The translations under genes were made by a program, and so were the position numbers. Under the pieces are notes generated by a model. That model was not told where the DNA came from and searched no databases. It saw only the letters and a list, made by a program, of their open reading frames with translations. Shown here in pieces: positions 35,080 through 44,213 of a DNA stretch of 47,607 nucleotides; positions within the stretch are counted from its first letter, which is position 1; each line of letters opens with the position of its first letter. The DNA comes from Sphingobacteriia bacterium (lineage in GTDB: Bacteria > Bacteroidota > Bacteroidia > Chitinophagales > Chitinophagaceae): positions 1 through 47,607 of the forward strand of contig JAECQP010000026.1 in assembly GCA_015999745.1 (NCBI GenBank), in the 5' to 3' direction.

Positions 35080-35811
35080 ATGAAAAATCAAACCGGTTCT
35101 ATCATTATTGGAGTAGTGGTTCTTTTGGCAGCAATCCTGCTGGGAAACGCCTATAAATACAAATTCATCGGCAGCGAAACCATTGTGGTTACCGGCATGG
35201 CCGAAAAGGATTTTACCAGTGACCAGATAGTTTGGAAAGGAAGTTTTACAAGAACCGGGTTCGATCTTAAACAGGCGTATGCATTGATCAAGGAAGATGA
35301 AACGGCCATCCGTTCCTATCTCAGGACCAAGGGCCTTCCGGACAGTAACATGGTGTTTTCTGCCATTGATGTGCGCAAAGATTTCCAAACGGAATTTGAT
35401 GCAACCGGAAGAACTTCCAGAACGGTATTCAACGGGTATACCCTTACCGGCGAAATTAAAGCGGATTCGAAAGACATTGCCGGAGTGGAAAAAATATCCA
35501 GGGAAGTTACGGAGCTGCTTCAAAAGGGAATTGAATTCAATTCTCAAAAGCCGGCTTATTATTACAGCAAACTCAATGAATTGAAAATTGATCTGCTGTT
35601 GAAGGCCGCAGAAGATGCAAAGCTCCGCGCCGAAACAATTGCCAAAGGCTCAGCGGCTGGCCTGAGTAATCTCAAAAAAGCTACGATGGGCGTATTCCAG
35701 ATTACCGGAAAAAATGATAATGAGGACTTCAGTTATGGAGGTTCCTTTAATACGTCCTCCAAACAAAAAACTGCTTCCATTACGTTGAAGGTGGAATACC
35801 AGGTCAACTGA
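35080..35811 (+). CDS. SIMPL-domain (DUF541) protein
   Basis: A 243-residue protein with an N-terminal membrane helix or uncleaved signal (IIIGVVVLLAAILLGNA) and a periplasmic SIMPL domain. Family segments are ETIVVTGMAEKDFTSDQIVW at the start, a central helical part, and KLNELKIDLLLKAAEDAKLR plus RAETIAKGSAAGLSNLKKAT. SIMPL proteins (for example YggE) have been tied to oxidative stress and surface assembly; the role here is unknown. It begins 10 nt after the E1 gene. Its stop codon directly abuts that of the convergent DCC-family gene. Confidence 0.88.
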   Translation: MKNQTGSIIIGVVVLLAAILLGNAYKYKFIGSETIVVTGMAEKDFTSDQIVWKGSFTRTGFDLKQAYALIKEDETAIRSYLRTKGLPDSNMVFSAIDVRKDFQTEFDATGRTSRTVFNGYTLTGEIKADSKDIAGVEKISREVTELLQKGIEFNSQKPAYYYSKLNELKIDLLLKAAEDAKLRAETIAKGSAAGLSNLKKATMGVFQITGKNDNEDFSYGGSFNTSSKQKTASITLKVEYQVN

Positions 35812-36222
35812 TCAGTTGATGAATAAATCCTTTAATTGCGGTGATGGAATCATGCAGTGCGCTTGTTTCCCAAACCATTTGTACCGGTTGCGGGCAATCA
35901 GGTCGTAAACAGGGTCCCGGATAAACGCCGGAATAATGGCAAGTGCATACAATGCAGACCATGCGCCTGAAAGTTCATTGGCTATGCGCAATGCTGCAGT
36001 TGATTTCCGGTAAATTTTTCCATCGTGGAGCAGGATCAGCGTATTAAGCCGGGTTACCGGCAAATTAAAATGCTTTAGTACTTGCTGCCCAAATTCACTT
36101 TGAAGGGAGGCAAACCGGAACTTTTGCTCCGGGTCGCGCCGGATAATGAACTGCACACTTTGGGTACATAAGTTACAAACACCATCAAAGAATACAATCG
36201 GATGATCCGGGTTATTTATCAT
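35812..36222 (-). CDS. Thiol-disulfide oxidoreductase-like DCC family protein (DUF393/YuxK)
   Basis: A 136-residue protein that opens with IVFFDGVCNLCTQSVQFIIR; DGVCNLC (Cys16, Cys19) is the namesake motif. Further family parts are RFASLQSEFGQQVL, the serine-containing YRKSTAALRI and the end DLIARNRYKWFGK. The CxxC suggests thioredoxin-like redox activity, which is not firmly shown for the family. It starts 12 nt after yebC on the same strand and probably shares its transcript. Confidence 0.9.
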   Translation of the reverse strand: MINNPDHPIVFFDGVCNLCTQSVQFIIRRDPEQKFRFASLQSEFGQQVLKHFNLPVTRLNTLILLHDGKIYRKSTAALRIANELSGAWSALYALAIIPAFIRDPVYDLIARNRYKWFGKQAHCMIPSPQLKDLFIN

Positions 36223-36234
36223 GAATATCCGGCG

Positions 36235-36957
36235 TTATGCCATGTTGTGGAATACCTTGTTCACGTCTTCGTCCTGCTCAAGCCTTTCAATCAGTTTGCT
36301 GACATCTTCGGCCTGTTCGTCTGTAACCGGAACCGTAGTAGTAGGGATCCATTCCAATTCTGCGCTGATAGGAGTCATATTCTTTTCCTCCAGGGCTTTC
36401 TGCAGGTTACCAAAATCGGTAAATGCACAACGCAGTACTAAGATCGGGTTACCATTATCGTCGTTGCTTTCTCCAAGTTCGTCCAGTCCATGGTCAATCA
36501 GTTCCAACTCCAGGTCGTCCATATTCAGCCCTTCGGGCTTTAGTTTGAATACCCCCATCTTCCTGAACTGAAAACTTACACTTCCGGTGTTGCCCATGGC
36601 GCCATGTCCTTTATTGAAATGGCTTTTCACGTTAGCAACGGTACGAACGTGGTTGTCGGTGGCTGTTTCCACCAGCAGGGCAACTCCATGGGGAGCATAG
36701 CCCTCATATAAGATCTCTTCGTAGTTGGATGTGTCTTTACCCTGCGCCCTTTTAATAGCTGCTTCCACACGGTCCTTCGGCATCCCTACGCTACGGGCAT
36801 TCTGAAAACAACGGCGCAGTGCCGGGTTGATGGCAGGATCAGGCCCGCCGGCTTTTACTGCTATGACAATTTCTTTACCTACACGGGTAAACTGTTTAGC
36901 CATTCTATCCCAACGGGCAAACATGGTTGCTTTACGTACTTCAAAAATCCTTCCCAT
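36235..36957 (-). CDS. yebC: YebC/PmpR/TACO1-family protein
   Basis: A 240-residue protein of normal length: [20 protein letters not shown] at the start (a slight variant of the usual GHSKWxxIK opening), [54 protein letters not shown] and the acidic C-terminal part [14 protein letters not shown]. Members act as transcription regulators or relieve ribosome stalling at proline stretches; which applies here cannot be told from sequence. The altered N-terminal motif points to the second, YeeN-like branch of the family. Confidence 0.92.
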   Translation of the reverse strand: MGRIFEVRKATMFARWDRMAKQFTRVGKEIVIAVKAGGPDPAINPALRRCFQNARSVGMPKDRVEAAIKRAQGKDTSNYEEILYEGYAPHGVALLVETATDNHVRTVANVKSHFNKGHGAMGNTGSVSFQFRKMGVFKLKPEGLNMDDLELELIDHGLDELGESNDDNGNPILVLRCAFTDFGNLQKALEEKNMTPISAELEWIPTTTVPVTDEQAEDVSKLIERLEQDEDVNKVFHNMA

Positions 36958-37024
36958 AGTTCTGATTGATTTCGGTGGGCAAAATTAACGCATACAAACT
37001 TAGCTGCCAACGATGGGCATAAAA

Positions 37025-37054
37025 AAACCGCTCCAATGGTGGTTGGAGCGGTTT
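37025..37054 (-). terminator. Rho-independent terminator of the APC permease gene
   Basis: A perfect 12-bp stem, AAACCGCTCCAA (37025-37036) with TTGGAGCGGTTT (37043-37054), and loop TGGTGG. On the minus strand it runs into a T-stretch of seven (37021-37027). It lies 19 nt after the permease stop and insulates yebC. Confidence 0.88.
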
Positions 37055-37073
37055 CAGTATCATTTAAACAATA

Positions 37074-38690
37074 TTAGTGCTTTTCAAAATCTGAAGCATG
37101 CGGAACAATTTCACCCGGGTTGCGCAGTTTGCTTCTCTTACGGCTATAACCGAAGTAAACCACCAGGCCAAGGGCCATCCAGCCAAATGCCACTTTCAGG
37201 GTCTGCTGATCCAGGGCTACAATCATACCCAAACATACCAGCGCCCCCAGAATCGGAACCAACGGAACCAATGGCGTTTTAAACGGACGATCAATTTCAG
37301 GCGATTTAACCCTTAAGATCCATACGCCAATACTTACCAGTACAAATGCAAAGAGGGTACCGAAACTGGTCAGGTCACCGGCAACACTGCCCGGAACAAA
37401 CGCAGCAAACAGGCCTACGAATATGAAAAGGATCCAGTTGGCCTTGTAAGGGGTTTTGTATTTGGGGTGCAGTACGCCAAATGCTTTTGGGATCAGGCCG
37501 TCGTTACTCATGGTGTAGAAGATCCGGCTCTGGCCCATCAGCATCACGAGGATCACCGAAGAGAATCCTGCCAGGATGGCCACGGTTACGCTGGTGCCCA
37601 GCCACTCAAAGCCCTTCATATAGGTTTGGATCGCATAGGCTACAGAAGCTTCTTTACCTGCGGTTTTAAACTCGCTGTAATGCGCCACGCCGGTCAATAC
37701 ATGGCCGAATAAGATATAGAGAACGGTACAAACCACCAGGGATCCGAGGATTCCGATGGGCATATCTCTTTTAGGATTCTTGGCTTCCTGCGCAGCAGTG
37801 GAAACGGCATCAAAACCAATGAACGCAAAGAATACGATGGCAGCGCCGCCCAGTACACCACCCCAGCCCCACTTAAAGAAGCCTTCGTGTCCGATGGTTC
37901 CTTCGGGAATCAGGTAAGGAGTGTGGTTCTCCGGTCTAATGAACTGCCAGCCAAAACCAATGAATAATAATACAATAGCCACTTTAATAAACACGATAAC
38001 CATATTTACAATAGCGGATTCCTGTGAACCCTTGATCAGCAACAGGGTCAGCAACAGGAGGATGACCAGTGCAGGCGCATTCATGAAACCCCTGGTGATT
38101 TCAACAGAAGAAGCCAGGTCGGCAGGCAGGGTTTTGAACTGATCGTCGCTCAGGATCAGTACACCGTTCTTAACCGATTTGGCAGCATCAGGGAGGAATG
38201 CAGTAATCTGTGCAATGGCATCTCCTGTTACTCTGTGCAGTGCTTCGAACGGCGAGTGGCACCATTCATAGGGGATCCCTCCCCCCAACAGGTTATTAAG
38301 ATATTCGCTCCATGCAATAGATACGGTGGCAGCGCCTAATGCATATTCCATGATCAGGGCCCATCCGATAATCCAGGCAATTAATTCACCCATGGTAACA
38401 TAGCTATATGCATATGCACTTCCTGCGATAGGGATCATGGCTGCAAATTCCGCATAACACAAACCGGCAAACGCACAACCAATAGCAGCAACAACAAATG
38501 AAAGCGTAACCGCCGGGCCGGCTGCTTCTGCAGAGGCTGCGGCCGTTCTTACAAATAAGCCGGCGCCAATAATGGCCCCGATTCCAAGTGCAACAAGGTT
38601 ACCTGCACCCAGGGTCCTTTTTAGCCCTTTTCCTGAATCATCGACCATGGAAAGCATGGTAGACAATGACTTTTTTCTGAATAAACTCAT
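37074..38690 (-). CDS. APC-superfamily amino acid permease
   Basis: A 538-residue inner-membrane transporter with 12 or more helices. The first unwound helix has GIGAIIGAGLFVRTA (about residues 36-50), the APC substrate-binding glycine motif. FAGLCYAEFAAMIPIAGSAY and FFAFIGFDAVSTAAQEAKNP are also typical. The long loop between about residues 140 and 200 and the C-terminal length resemble cationic amino-acid transporter (CAT/YfnA) relatives. Substrate is not readable. Single gene with its own terminator, divergent from the GltP-like symporter. Confidence 0.93.
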   Translation of the reverse strand: MSLFRKKSLSTMLSMVDDSGKGLKRTLGAGNLVALGIGAIIGAGLFVRTAAASAEAAGPAVTLSFVVAAIGCAFAGLCYAEFAAMIPIAGSAYAYSYVTMGELIAWIIGWALIMEYALGAATVSIAWSEYLNNLLGGGIPYEWCHSPFEALHRVTGDAIAQITAFLPDAAKSVKNGVLILSDDQFKTLPADLASSVEITRGFMNAPALVILLLLTLLLIKGSQESAIVNMVIVFIKVAIVLLFIGFGWQFIRPENHTPYLIPEGTIGHEGFFKWGWGGVLGGAAIVFFAFIGFDAVSTAAQEAKNPKRDMPIGILGSLVVCTVLYILFGHVLTGVAHYSEFKTAGKEASVAYAIQTYMKGFEWLGTSVTVAILAGFSSVILVMLMGQSRIFYTMSNDGLIPKAFGVLHPKYKTPYKANWILFIFVGLFAAFVPGSVAGDLTSFGTLFAFVLVSIGVWILRVKSPEIDRPFKTPLVPLVPILGALVCLGMIVALDQQTLKVAFGWMALGLVVYFGYSRKRSKLRNPGEIVPHASDFEKH

Positions 38691-38830
38691 AAGTTAATTA
38701 ATTGGGTTCTGATAGAAATGTTCTGGCAAAATAGGCATTAAATTGCTTTTACACGCGAAAACTTTATACAAATGCAGAGTGCCCGATTTCCAAATTTAAC
38801 GGTTATATTGCCGCTTCAAATATTGCCGGA

Positions 38831-40090
38831 ATGAAGAATAAGCTAACGATGTATATCCTGATTGCCATGGTATTAGGTATTCTGGCAGGATATATAGTGC
38901 ATGAGACCGCCTCTGTGGAAACGGTTGGAACCTTCTCAAAAAACATCAAATTACTGGGTACCATTTTTATCCGATTGGTTAAAACCATTATCGCGCCGCT
39001 GGTATTTACCACCCTGGTGGTGGGGATTGCCAAACTGGGAGATATGAAAACGGTTGGCCGTGTGGGCGGAAAGGCCATGCTCTGGTTCATCAGCGCCTCA
39101 CTGGTCAGTTTACTGGTAGGGATGCTCCTGGTGAATTTCTTCAAGCCCGGTTCTTATATAGATCTGTCGCAGGCAGATAATTCAGGATTAAAGGATCTGA
39201 TAGGAAAAACTTCTGAATTCTCCATACAGAAATTCATAGAACACGTGGTGCCTTCGAGCATATTTGAAGCCATGGCCACCAATGAGATTTTACAGATCGT
39301 TTTATTTTCCATCTTATTTGGAGTAGCGGCGGCCAGTATGGGTGAGTATTCCAAGCCGCTGATCAAGGCATTGGATGTGGCAGCGCATATTATCCTGAAG
39401 ATCGTTGGTTATGTAATGAATTTTGCACCCTTTGGTGTTTTTGGAACACTGGCTGCCGTAGTTGCAGAAAAAGGGTTATCCATCTTCAATTTTTATTTTA
39501 TCTATTTCGGCTATTTTGTGATGGGGATTGCCACACTCTGGTTGCTGCTCTGCACCGTGGGGTACCTCGTACTGGGTGGCAAAAGAATGAAGAGCCTGCT
39601 CCGTCATATAGCCAACCCGTTGCTGGTGGCTTTCAGTACAACCAGCAGTGAAGCGGTATTTCCGAAACTGACGGAAGAGCTGGAAAGATTTGGCTGCAAG
39701 AATAAAATTGTCTCCTTCATTCTTCCATTGGGTTATTCCTTTAACCTCGATGGAAGCATGATGTATATGACATTTGCCAGCCTGGCTATTGCACAGGCCT
39801 ATGGTATTCATATGCCGTTGGGCGAACAGCTTACCATGCTGCTGGTGCTGATGTTAACGAGTAAAGGGATAGCCGGTGTGCCCAGGGCTTCCCTGATTAT
39901 TGTGCTGGCTACCTGCGCCATGTTTAAGATTCCACCGGAAGGGGTGGCGTTGATCCTGCCGATCGACCATTTCTGTGATATGTTCAGGACCGGTACCAAT
40001 GTACTGGGGAACGCGCTGGCAACCAGTGTGGTAAGTAAATGGGAGGGAGAGCTTGGGGCAGAAACACCGCATCAGGCAGAAGTTGTGTAA
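38831..40090 (+). CDS. Dicarboxylate/amino acid:cation symporter (GltP-like)
   Basis: A 419-residue DAACS-family transporter with eight helices and two re-entrant loops. Hairpin 1 has FSTTSSEAVFPKL, TM7 has the NLDGS variant of NMDGT, and hairpin 2 has GIAGVPRASL. TM8 carries Asp383 and Arg386 (DMFRT), which match the GltPh residues binding the substrate amino group and side-chain carboxylate, pointing to glutamate or aspartate. The next ligand is Asn394 (NVLGN) where sodium-coupled GltPh has Asp405, as in proton-coupled GltP. First gene of a four-gene run. Confidence 0.93.
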   Translation: MKNKLTMYILIAMVLGILAGYIVHETASVETVGTFSKNIKLLGTIFIRLVKTIIAPLVFTTLVVGIAKLGDMKTVGRVGGKAMLWFISASLVSLLVGMLLVNFFKPGSYIDLSQADNSGLKDLIGKTSEFSIQKFIEHVVPSSIFEAMATNEILQIVLFSILFGVAAASMGEYSKPLIKALDVAAHIILKIVGYVMNFAPFGVFGTLAAVVAEKGLSIFNFYFIYFGYFVMGIATLWLLLCTVGYLVLGGKRMKSLLRHIANPLLVAFSTTSSEAVFPKLTEELERFGCKNKIVSFILPLGYSFNLDGSMMYMTFASLAIAQAYGIHMPLGEQLTMLLVLMLTSKGIAGVPRASLIIVLATCAMFKIPPEGVALILPIDHFCDMFRTGTNVLGNALATSVVSKWEGELGAETPHQAEVV

Positions 40091-40114
40091 ATTTAAATAA
40101 GAAACCAGAGCGCT

Positions 40115-40786
40115 ATGTTAATGCAGATTTTATTGGATTTTCACTGGTCGCAGTTATTGCAACCTCAGTTTTATATAGAACACGGTGGTTTATGGCTGAT
40201 CCTGTTTGTTGTATTTGCGGAAACCGGGTTGTTTGCCGGATTCTTTTTACCGGGAGACAGCCTGCTGTTTGTGGCGGGTATTTACAGTACCAATATTGCC
40301 AATGAGTTTATCCCTACAGGAAATGAATACCTCGATTTATTGCAGTTGATGGCCCTGATTTCCATAGCGGGGATCCTGGGTAATGCAACCGGGTACTGGT
40401 TTGGAAAAAAAGTGGGACCTGCCATGTATGAGTGGAAAGAAAACCTCTTCTTCAAAAAACATTACCTGGTTCAGGCGCACGATTTTTATGAGAAACACGG
40501 AGGAGGCGCCATCATTGTGGCAAGGTTTATTCCAATTGTAAGAACATTTGCGCCGATTGTTGCGGGTATTGTACAAATGGATCAGAAAAAATTTTCCTTC
40601 TTTAATGTGATCGGTTGCGTGGCATGGGTATCCAGTATGCTCATTGCAGGACATTTTCTGCAAAAGTGGATCCTTTCACAGTTTGGATTTGATCTGAAAG
40701 ATCACCTGGAAGTGATTGTATTGGGGATTGTCCTGGTTACAACCGCCCCGGTGATTATTAAACTGGTATTCAATAAAAAGAAATAA
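40115..40786 (+). CDS. DedA-family (VTT domain) membrane protein
   Basis: A 223-residue polytopic protein. The DedA hallmarks are ETGLFAGFFLPGDSLLF (about residues 36-52) and KHGGGAIIVARFIPIVRTFA with GIVQM after it, forming the re-entrant helices with the conserved arginines and prolines. DedA proteins are needed for membrane integrity and some move lipid carriers such as undecaprenyl phosphate across the membrane. The gene lies 24 nt after the symporter and 3 nt before the MFS gene. Confidence 0.93.
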   Translation: MLMQILLDFHWSQLLQPQFYIEHGGLWLILFVVFAETGLFAGFFLPGDSLLFVAGIYSTNIANEFIPTGNEYLDLLQLMALISIAGILGNATGYWFGKKVGPAMYEWKENLFFKKHYLVQAHDFYEKHGGGAIIVARFIPIVRTFAPIVAGIVQMDQKKFSFFNVIGCVAWVSSMLIAGHFLQKWILSQFGFDLKDHLEVIVLGIVLVTTAPVIIKLVFNKKK

Positions 40787-40789
40787 TCA

Positions 40790-42055
40790 ATGACTCATCA
40801 GGCATCCGCTCATCACCAGAAGGCTTACGGGATCTTATCCCTGCCGGTCATTGTTGCAGCGCTCGGCTACTTTGTAGATATCTACGATCTGTTGCTCTTT
40901 ACCATTGTGAGAGAACCGAGCCTGCAGGGTTTAGGCATTGAACTCACCGATAAGGTACAGGTACTTGCTGCCAGCACAAAGATTATCAACTGGCAGATGG
41001 TGGGATTGCTGATCGGCGGAATCATCTGGGGGACCATTGGTGATAAGAAAGGCAGGCTCAGCGTTTTATTTGGTTCCATTGCATTGTACTCCATTGCCAA
41101 TTTCTTCACCGGCTATGTCCAAACTGTTGATCAATATGCATGGGCAAGGTTTATTGCGGGTGTAGGATTGGCCGGGGAACTGGGAGCCGGTATTACACTG
41201 GTGAGCGAATTGCTTCCTAAAAATAAGAGAGGGGTGGGTACCTCCATGGTAGCGGGCATCGGGTTGTTTGGCGCCGTATTTGCTTACTTTGTTTACAAGT
41301 TTACTGAAGACTGGAGGCTCTGTTATAAAATTGGCGGCGCATTGGGAATCGGTTTATTACTGCTGCGTATTTCTGTGGTGGAGAGCGGGATGTTTACCAA
41401 TGTAAAACACCAGGCAGATGTGCAGCGGGGAAATTTCCTGATGTTCTTCAACAACGGGAAAAGATTCAGGAAATACATGCTGGCCATCCTGATCGGGTTG
41501 CCTACCTGGTATGTGATCGGTATTCTCGTCAACCTGAGCAACCGGTTTGCCACAGAAATTTATGGTGTCAACCAGATAGAGAGCGGTAGGGCCATCATGT
41601 ATGCCTATGTGGGTATTGCCATTGGCGATATCCTGATCGGTTTAGTGAGCCAGTATTTTATGAGCAGGAAAAAAGCGCTGCTTTCCTTTTATATGCTGAG
41701 CATTGTTGCACTGGGGCTTTTCTTCAGCAACTTTAACAACAGCGATGTGCGCATGTACGGCATCTGCGGATTGCTGGGATTCAGCACCGGTTTCTGGGCC
41801 ATTTTTGTAACAATGGGTGCAGAACAATTTGGCACCAATCTGCGCGCCACCGCCGCTACCACTATTCCCAATATGGTGAGGGGTGCATTACCGTTTATTA
41901 ACCTGATGTTCCTGAACCTGTTTCAGAAAACCTGGGGATGGAACCTGCTGCAAAGCGGCGTGATCACCGGTTTGGTGGTAATGACCATTTCACTGATTGC
42001 TTTTTACTTTACAGAAGAAACCTTTCACAAGGACCTGAACTATGTGGAGCAATAA
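40790..42055 (+). CDS. MFS transporter
   Basis: A 421-residue protein with about 12 membrane helices. The loop between helices 2 and 3 has motif A as GTIGDKKGRLSVL; WARFIAGVGLAGELGAGITL (helix 4) and SELLPKNKRGVGTSM are typical of the sugar/organic-acid-type MFS branch. The substrate cannot be deduced. It ends 14 nt inside the glycosyltransferase gene, so the two are translationally coupled. Confidence 0.9.
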   Translation: MTHQASAHHQKAYGILSLPVIVAALGYFVDIYDLLLFTIVREPSLQGLGIELTDKVQVLAASTKIINWQMVGLLIGGIIWGTIGDKKGRLSVLFGSIALYSIANFFTGYVQTVDQYAWARFIAGVGLAGELGAGITLVSELLPKNKRGVGTSMVAGIGLFGAVFAYFVYKFTEDWRLCYKIGGALGIGLLLLRISVVESGMFTNVKHQADVQRGNFLMFFNNGKRFRKYMLAILIGLPTWYVIGILVNLSNRFATEIYGVNQIESGRAIMYAYVGIAIGDILIGLVSQYFMSRKKALLSFYMLSIVALGLFFSNFNNSDVRMYGICGLLGFSTGFWAIFVTMGAEQFGTNLRATAATTIPNMVRGALPFINLMFLNLFQKTWGWNLLQSGVITGLVVMTISLIAFYFTEETFHKDLNYVEQ

Positions 42056-43061
42056 AAAATTCCTGGTTATCCGCTTTTCATCCATCGGGGATATTGTGCT
42101 CGCTACCCCGGCTATCCGCTGTTTGAAAATGCAGGTGCCCGGTTCCTCTGTTCACTTCTTAACCAAGCGTTCCTTTAAAGCTGTAACGGAAGCCAACCCC
42201 TATATAGACCGGTTTCACTATTTTGATAACAACCTGGATGAACTGATCGGCGAATTGAAACAGGAGAACTTTGATTATATCATAGACCTGCACAAGAATT
42301 TCAGAACGGTGCTGATCCGGTTGAAACTGAGGGTTCCGGTACTGTCTTATCAGAAGCTGAGTTTCCAGAAATTCCTGCTGACCAAATTCGGCATCCATCA
42401 AATGCCCGGCAGGCATATCACCGATCGTTGCCTGGATGCCATTGCCCCAACCGGCGCCGTGAATGATGGCATGGGCCTGGATTATTTTATTCCGGCCGGT
42501 CAGCATATCAGGGGCGATGATATACCACTGTCTCACAGTGCCGGTTTTATTGCCGTGGTTATAGGAGCTTCTTACTACACCAAAAAACTTCCGGTGGAAA
42601 AACTACAGGAGCTTTGTGGTACCATCAATTTTCCGATTATCCTGGTAGGTGGAAAAGAGGACCGGGAAGAGGGAGAGGCTATTGCTGCCGTTGACCCGGT
42701 TAAAATATACAATGCCTGTGGCAAATTCAGCCTGCACGAATCGGCGGATATCGTACGCAGGTCTAAACTGGTTATTTCGCACGATACAGGTCTGCAGTAT
42801 ATAGCCTGCGCCTTTAATAAAAAAGTACTGGCCATCTGGGGCGGAACCTCGCCCTTACTGGATGTGGAACCCTATTATGGCGAAAAGCAGTTGCTGCAGC
42901 ATGCCGGTGGAAGGGCGTATGAGAATTTCATTGTACCAGGCCTTTCCTGCCAGCCCTGTTCCAACTATGGTACCCGCAAATGCCCCAAAGGACATTTCAG
43001 GTGTATGCTCAACCAGGATCTTCCCCGGATCAGGGAAACTGCGGAACAATTTTTACGGTAA
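42042..43061 (+). CDS. Glycosyltransferase family 9 (ADP-heptose:LPS heptosyltransferase-like)
   Basis: A 339-residue GT-B glycosyltransferase. The N-terminal FLVIRFSSIGDIVLATPAIR (with the catalytic-region Asp of SSIGDI), FDYIIDLHKNFRT in the acceptor half, and the donor-site LVISHDTGLQYIACAFNKKV with AIWGGTSP are family hallmarks. A cysteine-rich segment CQPCSNYGTRKCPKGHFRCM near the end is also usual in GT9. It likely adds a heptose-type sugar to lipopolysaccharide or a related glycan at the cytoplasmic face. Confidence 0.92.
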   Translation: MWSNKKFLVIRFSSIGDIVLATPAIRCLKMQVPGSSVHFLTKRSFKAVTEANPYIDRFHYFDNNLDELIGELKQENFDYIIDLHKNFRTVLIRLKLRVPVLSYQKLSFQKFLLTKFGIHQMPGRHITDRCLDAIAPTGAVNDGMGLDYFIPAGQHIRGDDIPLSHSAGFIAVVIGASYYTKKLPVEKLQELCGTINFPIILVGGKEDREEGEAIAAVDPVKIYNACGKFSLHESADIVRRSKLVISHDTGLQYIACAFNKKVLAIWGGTSPLLDVEPYYGEKQLLQHAGGRAYENFIVPGLSCQPCSNYGTRKCPKGHFRCMLNQDLPRIRETAEQFLR

Positions 43062-43067
43062 GCCCCG

Positions 43068-43109
43068 TTGGTCTACACATTTTGGGGATTGGTCGTATTT
43101 TTTGACCAA
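43068..43109. promoter_or_regulatory. 21-bp-spaced TTGGTC repeat plus inverted copy (candidate LytTR operator)
   Basis: TTGGTC occurs at 43068-43073 and 43089-43094, exactly 21 bp apart, and inverted as GACCAA at 43104-43109. This is the same two-turn spacing as in the operators near 9.4 kb, but with a different half-site sequence. It lies upstream of the second lytS/lytTR pair. Only six bases are shared, so chance is less easily excluded than at the first locus. Confidence 0.5.
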
Positions 43110-43126
43110 TGTACGCGCGGGTTAAC

Positions 43127-43134
43127 TAGCTTTA
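43127..43134 (+). promoter_or_regulatory. Candidate -7 element of the second lytS gene
   Basis: TAGCTTTA matches TAnnTTTG except for the last base; a TTTG lies 22 nt upstream at 43101-43104 as possible -33 element. The GTG start is 32 nt downstream. Confidence 0.4.
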
Positions 43135-43166
43135 TGTAACGCTAAAAAATAAAGCGGAACATCATT

Positions 43167-44213
43167 GTGAAAAAAACATGGTATCTGACCAAATGGGGCG
43201 GCACATTGCTGCATATTTCCGCATGGGCGCTGCTGTTTTCTTTGCCAACCCTGCTCAGTTCCTCCCATAGCGATAACAGGCCTCCGGTACGGGAAGCGGA
43301 AGAGGAAACCCTGGGTATGGTGATCGTATGGGTCATGAATTTTTCCTGGATCGCTTTTTTCTACCTCAACGCATTGGTGCTGATACCCCGTTTGGTGAAT
43401 ACCAAAAAGTACTGGGTCTATGTAGCCGTCCTGTTGATTTCACTGCTGGCATTACTCACGGAAAGTTGGCTGCTGTTCCGGCTCAGAACCGGGCCTGAAC
43501 AATTTAATATTGGCCGGCATATCATTTTCAACTTTTTTATTTACCTCTTCTTCTGGTCTTCCAGCACGGCTTATCAGATGGTCAAAGATAAACTGGAGTC
43601 TGAGCGTATTCAGGCAGAGAAAGAGAATGAAAATCTTAAAACGGAATTGTCCCTGCTGCGATCACAGGCCAGCCCGCATTTCATGTTCAATGTGCTGAAC
43701 AATATGGTGGCGCTGGCCAGGAAAAAATCTGATCTGCTGGAACCCTCGCTGATCAAGCTTTCTGCCCTGATGCGTTACATGCTGTACGAGTCCGATGAAG
43801 AGAAGGTATCCCTGGAAACAGAAATTGAATACCTGGAAAGTTATATAGATTTACAGCAACAGAGGTTTGGAAATAAGGTAAAAATAGATAAGGAATTTGA
43901 ACAGACCGATATCGCCTGTCAGCTGGAACCCATGCTCCTGATCCCCTTTGTGGAAAATGCTTTTAAGCATGGTGTAGGCATGATAGAGGATGCAGTGATC
44001 AGCATCCGGCTGAAAGTGGAAAATAACCGGCTCCTGTTTATCGTAAAGAATAAATTCAACCGGGATATCGCCGATCAGAAAGACGATACTTCCGGAATTG
44101 GCCTGACCAATGTAAAGCGAAGATTGAACCTGCTATACGGAAACAGGCAGCGGCTAACCATAACAGAAAAAGACAACTGGTTTATTGTTTCATTGCAAAT
44201 TCAGCTCAATTGA
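43167..44213 (+). CDS. LytS-type sensor histidine kinase (second system)
   Basis: A 348-residue membrane kinase with about four helices (residues about 12-30, 50-75, 82-105, 118-135), a short coiled-coil (KLESERIQAEKENENLKTEL) and the His_kinase domain with His171 in ASPHFMFNVLNNM. The ATPase part has FVENAFKHGVG (N box) and SGIGLTNVKRRLNLLYG. Its start is GTG at 43167; the first in-frame ATG would delete the first membrane helix. It overlaps the regulator gene by 4 nt. The signal is unknown. Confidence 0.9.
   Translation: MKKTWYLTKWGGTLLHISAWALLFSLPTLLSSSHSDNRPPVREAEEETLGMVIVWVMNFSWIAFFYLNALVLIPRLVNTKKYWVYVAVLLISLLALLTESWLLFRLRTGPEQFNIGRHIIFNFFIYLFFWSSSTAYQMVKDKLESERIQAEKENENLKTELSLLRSQASPHFMFNVLNNMVALARKKSDLLEPSLIKLSALMRYMLYESDEEKVSLETEIEYLESYIDLQQQRFGNKVKIDKEFEQTDIACQLEPMLLIPFVENAFKHGVGMIEDAVISIRLKVENNRLLFIVKNKFNRDIADQKDDTSGIGLTNVKRRLNLLYGNRQRLTITEKDNWFIVSLQIQLN

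Noticed and set aside
43160..43170. An ATG start for the second lytS gene
   Set aside because: No in-frame ATG exists near the N-terminus; the first one would remove the first membrane helix, so GTG at 43167 is preferred.
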